8,237 bases of DNA from JBBPYA01 sp038200385 (GTDB lineage: Bacteria > Actinomycetota > Actinomycetes > Mycobacteriales > Geodermatophilaceae): the NCBI GenBank assembly GCA_038200385.1, contig JBBPYA010000283.1, positions 1 to 8,237 of the forward strand. Direction: 5' to 3'. A model generated the notes under the pieces. That model made no database searches, was not told the origin of the DNA, and saw only the letters and a program-made list of their open reading frames with translations. How positions within the stretch are numbered: the first letter of the stretch is position 1; each line of letters begins with the position of its first letter. A program made the translations under genes and the position numbers. Positions 1 to 4,960 of the stretch are shown piece by piece.

Positions 1-309
1 CTCGAACCGGTCCAGGCCGCGCCAGGCACGCACCATGGTGTCCTGCACGGCGTCCTCGGCGTCGAAGGAGGACCCGAGCATCCGGTAGCAGTAGCCGAGC
101 AGCTCACCCCGGTACGCATCGACGCGGGCCTGCAGGTCGGTGTGCGTCGCGACTGTGGTCATGGCCTCATTGTGGCAACGTGGTGCGACGAAAGTCGGCC
201 CGGGCTGCGGCTCGGGCACCTCGGCGGGTGCGGCGGCAACTACGGCCGGGATCTCGCCGATCACGTCCGAGGCGGTTGCCGGCTCGGCGCCGACCGTGCG
301 CTCGGCCAT
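1..309 (-). CDS. ECF-type RNA polymerase sigma factor, SigG-like (5' part only)
   Basis: The protein is an extracytoplasmic-function sigma-70 factor that directs RNA polymerase to a set of promoters; the window edge cuts it in region 2. Seen: the core reads ELLGYCYRMLGSSFDAED followed by AVQDTMVRAWRGLDRF. This is the region 2 pattern of the SigG/SigX5-type ECF factors (a GELLxxCYRMLGS-DAEDxVQ-RAW core), which usually carry a SnoaL-like C-terminal domain; that part is outside the window. Two starts are possible. ATG at 162 gives a compact N-terminus starting MTTVATHTD. ATG at 309 adds 49 Ala/Pro/Glu-rich residues. I chose 309 because AAGGA lies 5 nt upstream (315-319) and the added codons show the coding pattern: GC-rich at positions 1 and 3, lower at position 2. 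The gene follows the hydrolase gene by 40 nt on the same strand and may be read through from it. In mycobacteria rph holds this place, so this is a break in synteny. The family is fairly certain; the exact subgroup and start are inferred. Confidence 0.82.
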   Translation of the reverse strand, partial: MAERTVGAEPATASDVIGEIPAVVAAAPAEVPEPQPGPTFVAPRCHNEAMTTVATHTDLQARVDAYRGELLGYCYRMLGSSFDAEDAVQDTMVRAWRGLDRFE

Positions 310-314
310 GGCGG

Positions 315-319
315 TCCTT
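315..319 (-). promoter_or_regulatory. Ribosome binding site AAGGA for the long sigma factor start
   Basis: On the minus strand AAGGA lies 5 nt before the ATG at 309-307. The alternative ATG at 162 has only a GAGG two bases away, too close for normal use. This site is the main reason for preferring the extended N-terminus. Confidence 0.5.
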
Positions 320-349
320 GTCCGGGAGTGCGGGCAGGTGGGCGTCAAC

Positions 350-1117
350 CTAACCCGGCGTAGTCGGGACGTCGTACACCGATCCGGCGGCGACCAGTTC
401 CGCGGTGCCGAGCACCGCCGTCGCGTCGGCCAGGACCCGCTGCCGGTCCTGCCAGAGCGGGATGTGGGTGAGCAGCAGCCGCCCGGCGCCGGCGGCCACG
501 GCATGCTCGGCGGCCCCCCGCCCGGTCAGGTGCAGGTTCGGCGGGTTGGCCGGCTCCCCCGGGGCGGGCTCGGTGAACGATGCCTCGCACAGCAGCACGT
601 CGGTGTCGTGAGCCAGCTCGACCAGCTGCCGGCTGGTTCCGGTGTCCGCGGAGTACGTCAGGCTGGCACCGTCGGCCTCCAGGCGTACGGCGTAGGTCTC
701 CACCGGGTGGTTCATCCGGGCGGTCCGCATCGTGAACGGCCCCAGCTCGCGGGTTCCTTCGGTGAGCTCGCCCAGGGTGAACACGTCGGACAGGTCCGTG
801 CGGCCCGGGTCGCCGGCGGCCAGCAGCCGCCGCGCGGTCCCGGCCGGTCCAAGCAGCCGGATCGGCCCCGGCCGCTCGCCGGGGTGGTGGCGGTGCAGGA
901 CGGTCAGCGAGCAGGCATCCAGGCAGTGGTCGCAGTGCAGGTGCGAGAGCACGACCGCGTCGACGGTCCGCGGGTCCAGGTTGCGGCTGAGCTGCCCCAG
1001 CGCGCCGCTGCCCAGGTCGAGGACGACCCGCCAGCCGTCGTGCTCGACGAGGTAGCACGATGCGGGGCCCTCCGGGCCGGGGCCGCTGCCCGAGCACCCG
1101 ATGACGGTGAGCTTCAT
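350..1117 (-). CDS. Metallo-beta-lactamase-fold hydrolase, Rv1339-type (possible cAMP phosphodiesterase)
   Basis: This is a 255-residue cytosolic metallo-hydrolase. Seen: an N-terminal strand MKLTVIGCSGS, then the metal-binding motif SHLHCDHCLD with H59, H61, D63 and H64. Further candidate ligands are H137 (MNHPVE), D158 (YSADTG), H196 (NLHLTG) and H218 (LTHIP). That spacing fits the MBL fold and especially the RNase Z / class II phosphodiesterase-like branch. Known: the mycobacterial orthologue, which also lies next to murI, has been reported to lower cAMP as an atypical class II phosphodiesterase. Transfer of that activity here is inference. The start is supported by AGGGGA (1126-1131) 8 nt before the ATG, and the gene lies 22 nt after murI on the same strand, so the two are probably co-transcribed. 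Alternative activities include cleavage of other cyclic nucleotides or phosphodiesters. Confidence 0.88.
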   Translation of the reverse strand: MKLTVIGCSGSGPGPEGPASCYLVEHDGWRVVLDLGSGALGQLSRNLDPRTVDAVVLSHLHCDHCLDACSLTVLHRHHPGERPGPIRLLGPAGTARRLLAAGDPGRTDLSDVFTLGELTEGTRELGPFTMRTARMNHPVETYAVRLEADGASLTYSADTGTSRQLVELAHDTDVLLCEASFTEPAPGEPANPPNLHLTGRGAAEHAVAAGAGRLLLTHIPLWQDRQRVLADATAVLGTAELVAAGSVYDVPTTPG

Positions 1118-1139
1118 GGCGTCGATCCCCTGTCCGCGT

Positions 1140-1955
1140 TCACATCAGGGCCTGCGAGGGCAGCACCGTGGACATCTCCGGGCCCAGGAAGCGGCGGCCC
1201 AGCCTGGCGAAGGGCTCCGGGTCGCCGGTGGCCCGGAAGCTGTGCCGTAGTGGTCCGTCGGTGTCCGCGCGCAGCAGATCCGCCTCGGTGAGCACCCGGT
1301 AGACGTCCTTGGCGGTCTCCTCGGCACTGGAGACCAGCGTGACCCCGTCACCGACGACCAGGCCGAGCACGCCGGTGAGCAACGGGTAGTGCGTGCAGCC
1401 CAGGACGAGGGTGTCCACCCGCGCCTCCAGCAGCGGCGCCAGGTAGGCCTGAGCGAGCCCGAGAAGTTGCCGCCCGCTGGTCACGCCGCGCTCGACGAAG
1501 TCGACGAAGCGGGGGCAGGCCACGGAGGTGAGCTGGACGTGCGGTGCCGCCGCGAACGCGTCGTCGTAGGCCCGGCTCGTGACGGTGGCGACGGTGCCGA
1601 TCATGCCGATCCGGCCGGTGCGGGTGGCGGCCGCGGCCCGGCGTACGGCGGGGTGCACGACCTCCACGACCGGCACGTCGTAGCGCTCCCGGGCGTCGCG
1701 CAGGCAGGCCGCGCTGGCCGAGTTGCACGCGATGACGAGCATCTTGACCCCGCCGTCGACGAGCCGGTCCAGGGCGGCCAGCGCGTGCCGGCGTACGTCG
1801 GCGATGGGCTGCGGGCCGTATGGGCCGTTCGCGGTGTCCCCGACGTAGCGCACCGATTCCTGCGGCAGCTGGTCTAGCACCGCCCGGGCCACGGTCAGGC
1901 CACCCACGCCGGAGTCGAAGATGCCGATCGGCGCGGCCGCGGTGCGGGTACTCAT
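1140..1955 (-). CDS. murI: Glutamate racemase
   Basis: MurI interconverts L- and D-glutamate in the cytosol and so supplies the D-Glu of the peptidoglycan stem peptide. Seen in 271 residues, the usual length: IGIFDSGVGGLTV at the N-terminus with catalytic D14 and S15, YVGDTANGPYG around residues 37-47, the first catalytic cysteine C77 in ACNSAS, and the second catalytic cysteine C187 in LGCTHYP with H189. The first motif is normally ACNTAS; the Thr to Ser change is conservative. The ATG at 1955 has only a modest AGGG (1966-1969), 10 nt upstream. The gene starts 31 nt after the cysM stop on the same strand. Mycobacteria have a rhomboid-like membrane protein gene between these two, which is absent here. 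The MBL-fold hydrolase gene follows closely. Confidence 0.96.
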   Translation of the reverse strand: MSTRTAAAPIGIFDSGVGGLTVARAVLDQLPQESVRYVGDTANGPYGPQPIADVRRHALAALDRLVDGGVKMLVIACNSASAACLRDARERYDVPVVEVVHPAVRRAAAATRTGRIGMIGTVATVTSRAYDDAFAAAPHVQLTSVACPRFVDFVERGVTSGRQLLGLAQAYLAPLLEARVDTLVLGCTHYPLLTGVLGLVVGDGVTLVSSAEETAKDVYRVLTEADLLRADTDGPLRHSFRATGDPEPFARLGRRFLGPEMSTVLPSQALM

Positions 1956-1986
1956 CGCCAGAGCACCCTACGCGGCGGGCCTGACC

Positions 1987-2937
1987 TCACGCCCAGAGCT
2001 GGCCCTCCAGGGCCTCCTCGGCCTCGGCCAGCGTGCCCGCGTAGGCGCCGGTGGACAGGTACTTCCAGCCCCCGTCACAGACGATGAGGGCGATGTCGGC
2101 CGGTACGCCGGCCGCGAGCGCCTTGTCCGCCATGCCCAGCGCCGCGTGCAGGATGGCCCCGGTGGAGATGCCGGCGAAGATGCCTTCGCAGTCCACGAGT
2201 TCGCGGGTACGGCGCAGGGCGTCCCGCGGGCCCACCGAGAACCGGGTGCTGAGAACGGTGTCGTCGTACAGCTCGGGCACGAAGCCCTCGTCGATGTTGC
2301 GCAGTCCGTAGACCAGCTCGCCGTAGCGCGGTTCGGCGGCGACGATCTGGATCGACGGGACCTTCTCGCGCAGGTACCGACCGGCCCCCATCAGGGTCCC
2401 GGTGGTGCCCAGGCCGGCCACGAAGTGGGTGATGGTGGGCAGGTCGGCGAGGATCTCCGGCCCGGTGCCCTCGTAGTGGGCGCGGGCGTTGGCCTCGTTG
2501 CCGTACTGGTAGAGCATCACCAGGTCCGGGTCCTGCGCCACCATCTCCTTGGCCATCGCCACGGCCTGGTTGGATCCGCCCGCAGCCGGGGAGTTCACGA
2601 TGCGTGCGCCGTACATCTCCAGCAGCTGACGGCGTTCGGTGGAGGTGTTCTCCGGCATCACACAGATCAGCCGGTAGCCGCGCTGGCGGGCCACCATGGC
2701 CAGCGAGATGCCGGTGTTGCCGCTGGTCGGCTCCAGCAAGGTGGTGCCCGGTACGAGCCGCCCGTCCCTCTCGGCGGCCTCGACCATGTACAGCGCCGCC
2801 CGGTCCTTGATGGAACCGGTCGGGTTGCGGTCCTCGAGCTTGGCCCACAGCCGCACGTCCGCGGACGGTGACAGCCGGGGCAGCCCGACGAGGGGCGTGC
2901 CCCCCAGGGAGTCGACGAGTGAGGCGAAGCGCGCCAT
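1987..2937 (-). CDS. cysM: O-phosphoserine sulfhydrylase CysM (CysO-dependent cysteine synthase)
   Basis: This PLP enzyme uses O-phosphoserine and the thiocarboxylated carrier CysO to make a CysO-cysteine adduct. Seen in 316 residues: NPTGSIKDR with the PLP lysine K44, TSGNTG (71-76) binding the substrate carboxylate, the phosphate-binding GLGTTGT (175-181), GISTGA (256-261), and the C-terminus EGQLWA. R213 in GLRN aligns with R220 of Mycobacterium tuberculosis CysM, the residue known to select O-phosphoserine over O-acetylserine. The QLWA tail matches the M. tuberculosis enzyme, where the C-terminus covers the active site. This identifies the CysM class rather than plain CysK. The open frame runs upstream to 3315 but overlaps cysO; homology begins at the ATG at 2937. 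That ATG has no clear ribosome binding site and lies 23 nt after the cysO stop, which suggests translational coupling. Confidence 0.96.
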   Translation of the reverse strand: MARFASLVDSLGGTPLVGLPRLSPSADVRLWAKLEDRNPTGSIKDRAALYMVEAAERDGRLVPGTTLLEPTSGNTGISLAMVARQRGYRLICVMPENTSTERRQLLEMYGARIVNSPAAGGSNQAVAMAKEMVAQDPDLVMLYQYGNEANARAHYEGTGPEILADLPTITHFVAGLGTTGTLMGAGRYLREKVPSIQIVAAEPRYGELVYGLRNIDEGFVPELYDDTVLSTRFSVGPRDALRRTRELVDCEGIFAGISTGAILHAALGMADKALAAGVPADIALIVCDGGWKYLSTGAYAGTLAEAEEALEGQLWA

Positions 2938-2960
2938 GGGTACGGGGTCCGACCGGTGGG

Positions 2961-3269
2961 TCAGCCGCCGAGGACGGCGCCCGGGCGGGCGGGACTGCCA
3001 CCGGCCACGGCCGGCAGGATCGTGACGCTGTCGCCGTCCTTGAGCGTGGTGTCCAGAGCTCCGGTGAACCGGACGTCCTCGTCGTTGACGTAGACGTTGA
3101 CGAAACGGTGCAGTGCGCCCTCGTCGGTCAGGAGTCGGCCCTTGAGACCGGAGTGCTGGGCATCCAGGTCGTCGACCAGGGCGCTGAGCGTGTCGCCGCT
3201 GCCCTGCACGGTCTTGGCGCCGTCGGTATGGGTGCGCAGGATCGTCGGGATTCGAACCTCGATGGCCAT
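2961..3269 (-). CDS. cysO: Sulfur carrier protein CysO, with C-terminal extension
   Basis: CysO is a ubiquitin-like (MoaD/ThiS fold) carrier. Its C-terminal Gly is activated to a thiocarboxylate and gives its sulfur to CysM in cysteine synthesis. Seen in 102 residues: IPTILRTHT near the start, GDTLSALVDDL (25-35), the signature HRFVNVYVNDEDVRF (54-68), and GDSVTILPAVAGG ending at G91. Mycobacterial CysO stops at this AGG. Here 11 more residues follow, SPARPGAVLGG, before TGA, so the normal acceptor glycine is not terminal in the primary product. By analogy with QbsE/QbsD, where a JAMM protease trims a small carrier, Mec could expose G91; this is inference. The second terminal Gly-Gly could itself act instead. 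The start is set by AGGAG at 3280-3284. The gene lies between mec and cysM on the same strand. Confidence 0.95.
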   Translation of the reverse strand: MAIEVRIPTILRTHTDGAKTVQGSGDTLSALVDDLDAQHSGLKGRLLTDEGALHRFVNVYVNDEDVRFTGALDTTLKDGDSVTILPAVAGGSPARPGAVLGG

Positions 3270-3279
3270 GGTGTTCCAG

Positions 3280-3284
3280 CTCCT
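3280..3284 (-). promoter_or_regulatory. Ribosome binding site AGGAG of cysO
   Basis: On the minus strand AGGAG lies about 10 nt before the ATG at 3269. It is the clearest Shine-Dalgarno site in the mec-cysO-cysM group and fixes the cysO start. The 70-nt gap between mec and cysO also holds a perfect 10-base palindrome, GCCGATCGGC (3316-3325), of unknown meaning. Confidence 0.6.
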
Positions 3285-3339
3285 GTTCCGGATGGGGACG
3301 TGCTACCTCGAACATGCCGATCGGCGAAGGGATTCCTGC

Positions 3340-3750
3340 TCAGGCCGGGTCGATCGTGAACGGCTCCTCGGTGACGACGCCCTCGACGATCCGAAAGGAG
3401 CGGAACTCCGCCTGGGCCTCGTCACGGGTGGAGACCACCACGTAGTGTGCGCCGGGTTCGTTGGCGTAGGAGATGTCGGTGCGGGACGGGTAGGCCTCGG
3501 TCGCGGTGTGCGAGTGGTAGATGACCACCGGCTCCTCGTCCCGGGCGTCCAGGTCGCGGTAGAGCCGAAGCAGGTCACCGGAGTCGAACTCGTAGAACGT
3601 CGGGGACCGCGCCGCGTTGAGCATTGGCACGAACCGCTGCGGCCGGTCGGTCCCGGCGGGTCCGGCCACCACACCGCACGCCTCGTCCGGGTGGTCCCGC
3701 CTGGCATGGGCGACGATGTCGTCGTGCAGCCCGCGACCGATCCTCAACAC
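3340..3750 (-). CDS. mec: JAMM-family metallopeptidase Mec (CysO-cysteine peptidase)
   Basis: Mec is a zinc peptidase that hydrolyses the CysO-cysteine adduct made by CysM, freeing cysteine and regenerating CysO. Seen in 136 residues: the JAMM/MPN+ set is complete, with E23 in HPDEACG and the HxH-x7-S-x2-D motif as H79, H81, S89 and D92 (YHSHTATEAYPSRTD). The sequence PVVIYHSHTATEAYPSRTD is the same as I recall for the mycobacterial enzyme. The protein is slightly short at its N-terminus compared with M. tuberculosis Mec. The start is GTG at 3750, with no convincing ribosome binding site. The gene is followed by cysO and cysM, the known functional unit. Its 5' end is only 41 nt from the divergent membrane protein gene at 3792, so any own promoter is squeezed into that gap or lies inside the neighbour. 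Confidence 0.94.
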   Translation of the reverse strand: MLRIGRGLHDDIVAHARRDHPDEACGVVAGPAGTDRPQRFVPMLNAARSPTFYEFDSGDLLRLYRDLDARDEEPVVIYHSHTATEAYPSRTDISYANEPGAHYVVVSTRDEAQAEFRSFRIVEGVVTEEPFTIDPA

Positions 3751-3791
3751 ACCCGGCAGGGTACCCAGGTCGCGAGCCCGGGCCCGCTGCG

Positions 3792-4115
3792 ATGAGCATC
3801 GTGACGATGGTCATGGTGGTGGTCTTCGGGCTGCCCGCGCTGATATTCGGCGCACCACAGGTGTCCCCCCCACTGCGGTGGGACCAGCGGCGGCGCCGGT
3901 TGCGCCTGGCCGAGCGGGTCGATCTGCTGCTCGGCGTCACCCTGCGCTTCCTCGTGCTGCTAGCCGTGACGGTGCTGGGGGTGGTGGCCCTCGTCGGCAG
4001 CGTCGCGGCGCTGCAGGGCGACGTCCCGCTGCCCTCCGGTGTCACGATCACCGGCGGCGCCGTCGTGGGGCTGTCGATTTTGACCCTCACCACGTTCGGC
4101 CGGCCCCGTCGCTAG
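3792..4115 (+). CDS. Small membrane protein of unknown function
   Basis: I do not recognise this 107-residue protein. Seen: three hydrophobic segments, about residues 2-20, 46-74 and 83-102, with a strongly basic stretch RWDQRRRRLRLAER (29-42) between the first and second. By the positive-inside rule that linker is cytoplasmic. Codons are almost all G- or C-ending and the amino-acid composition is that of a membrane protein, so the frame looks genuine; the opposite-strand frame is a Ser/Thr/Arg-rich artefact. No good ribosome binding site precedes the ATG. The gene runs against its neighbours: it diverges from mec by 41 nt and its last 29 bases overlap the 3' end of the DUF2017 gene. In mycobacteria this place is held by a peptidase-like hydrolase gene (Rv1333) on the cluster strand. 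No role can be given from sequence. Confidence 0.72.
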   Translation: MSIVTMVMVVVFGLPALIFGAPQVSPPLRWDQRRRRLRLAERVDLLLGVTLRFLVLLAVTVLGVVALVGSVAALQGDVPLPSGVTITGGAVVGLSILTLTTFGRPRR

Positions 4116-4584
4116 GTAAGGCGAGCAGCGCGCTGACCAGACTGTCCTGGACGTAGGTCACCCAGAAGTACACCGACAACCGGAGATCGGCCTCGGTCGC
4201 CACCTGGCGCGGCGGCTCACTGTCCTCGGTGATCGCCAGCTCGACGCCGAGGGTGAGCCGGACGTCGTTGAGGGCGCGCAACCACGGGTGGGGGTCGGTG
4301 AGTTCGACCGTGCCGCCGGCGACCGGCAGCTGCGCAGCCACGAGCTCGGCGTCAGCCCGCTTGTCCGCGATCAGCCCGGCCTCGGTCAGGTCCCGGTGCG
4401 CCGCGGCGAGGGCGGGATCGTCCCGGTGGGCGTCGGGAAGCAACCGGGCCCGCGCGGGGTCCGGCTGCCCGCCCGGAGTTGGCTCGGCGTCGAGCCGGTC
4501 CCGGACCTCCGCCACGAGCCGGCGCAGCACGGCGGCCTCGTCCCGGTCGACGGTGAGCCGCAGCGCACCGCCGGCCATCGTCAC
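4087..4584 (-). CDS. DUF2017 family protein
   Basis: This is a 165-residue soluble protein of the DUF2017 family (Rv1332-like), of unproven function; some databases label it a putative regulator. Seen: an N-terminal segment rich in charged residues with VDRDEAAVLRRLVAEVRDRL (12-31), and the family's C-terminal core HPWLRALNDVRLTLGVEL followed by LRLSVYFWVTYVQDSLV. The start is either GTG at 4584 or ATG at 4578, six bases later; neither has a strong ribosome binding site. The gene lies 37 nt after clpS on the same strand. clpS-DUF2017 adjacency is conserved in actinobacteria and may mean shared expression, possibly a link to Clp proteolysis (inference). Its 3' end overlaps the convergent membrane protein gene by 29 bases. 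Confidence 0.88.
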   Translation of the reverse strand: MTMAGGALRLTVDRDEAAVLRRLVAEVRDRLDAEPTPGGQPDPARARLLPDAHRDDPALAAAHRDLTEAGLIADKRADAELVAAQLPVAGGTVELTDPHPWLRALNDVRLTLGVELAITEDSEPPRQVATEADLRLSVYFWVTYVQDSLVSALLALPSDGAGRTW

Positions 4585-4621
4585 GCCGGCGATGTCGCCG
4601 GCTCCGTGGCGCGCCCCGGCA

Positions 4622-4921
4622 TCATCGGTCCTTCTGGAGGGTGGCCCAGAGCCCGGCCCCGTGCAGCCGGGCGACGTCGTGTTCCATCTTCTCGCGGCTG
4701 CCGTGGGAGACCACCGCCCGGCCCTTGTGGTGTACGTCGAGCATCAGCCCGTGTGCGGTCTCCCGGTCGTAGCCGAAGAGCTGCTGGAACACGTAGGTCA
4801 CATAGGACATCAGGTTCACCGGGTCGTTCCACACCAGGGTGATCCAGGGCAGCAGGACCTCGTCGGCCTCGCGCACCTCCGGCTCGACGGTGCGCGCCGG
4901 CGCCGCCGGTGTCGTAGCCAT
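4622..4921 (-). CDS. clpS: ATP-dependent Clp protease adapter ClpS
   Basis: ClpS binds proteins with destabilising N-terminal residues and delivers them to the ClpC/ClpA ATPase of the Clp protease (N-degron pathway). Seen in 99 residues: a Pro/Ala/Glu-rich flexible N-terminal arm (1-24), then the core PWITLVWNDPVNLMSYVTYVF, where N32 and D33 form the conserved NDP motif that binds the N-degron amino group. It continues with LFGYDRETAHGLMLDVHHKG (H64 and H65 are in the helical signature) and ends VARLHGAGLWATLQKD. The start is ATG at 4921 with GGGAG (4931-4935) 9 nt upstream. The 39-nt gap to divergent pncB must hold both 5' ends. DUF2017 follows on the same strand. Confidence 0.95.
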   Translation of the reverse strand: MATTPAAPARTVEPEVREADEVLLPWITLVWNDPVNLMSYVTYVFQQLFGYDRETAHGLMLDVHHKGRAVVSHGSREKMEHDVARLHGAGLWATLQKDR

Positions 4922-4947
4922 GCGATCAGTCTCCCACCGGGCCCTCC

Positions 4948-4953
4948 TAGGCT
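4948..4953 (+). promoter_or_regulatory. Probable -10 box of a leaderless pncB promoter
   Basis: TAGGCT matches the actinobacterial TANNNT -10 pattern and ends 7 nt before the pncB GTG at 4961. Transcription would then start at or within a base of the start codon, giving a leaderless mRNA, which is common in actinobacteria. There is no good Shine-Dalgarno site between the box and the GTG. The expected -35 region (about 4925-4930, ATCAGT) is poor and overlaps the clpS leader on the other strand. No transcription data support it here. Confidence 0.5.
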
Positions 4954-4960
4954 GGGCCCC

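Noticed and set aside
140..1291. Long plus-strand open frame of 383 codons
   Set aside because: It lies antisense to the sigma factor, hydrolase and murI genes, all of which have clear family motifs. Its composition (Gly/Arg/Val-rich with repeated QPP, RRR) is that of a GC-rich shadow frame.
1921..2871. Plus-strand open frame of 316 codons opposite cysM
   Set aside because: The opposite strand encodes CysM with all active-site motifs; the plus-strand frame resembles no family I know and is a shadow.
2938..3315. Longer cysM starting at 3315 (442 residues)
   Set aside because: The extra 126 residues overlap cysO in another frame and are Arg/Gly/Pro-rich without homology; the CysM N-terminus MARFASLVDSLGGTPLVG begins at 2937.
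3316..3325. Palindrome GCCGATCGGC in the mec-cysO gap as an operator
   Set aside because: One 10-base GC-rich palindrome is expected by chance in a window of this composition, and it matches no operator I know.
3575..4093. Minus-strand frame of 172 codons bridging DUF2017 and mec
   Set aside because: It is Ser/Thr/Arg-rich low-complexity sequence antisense to a convincing membrane protein frame, and its end overlaps mec in a wrong frame.
4229..4960. Upstream extension of the pncB open frame
   Set aside because: It is antisense to clpS and DUF2017. PncB homology starts at the GTG at 4961, which has a promoter directly in front.
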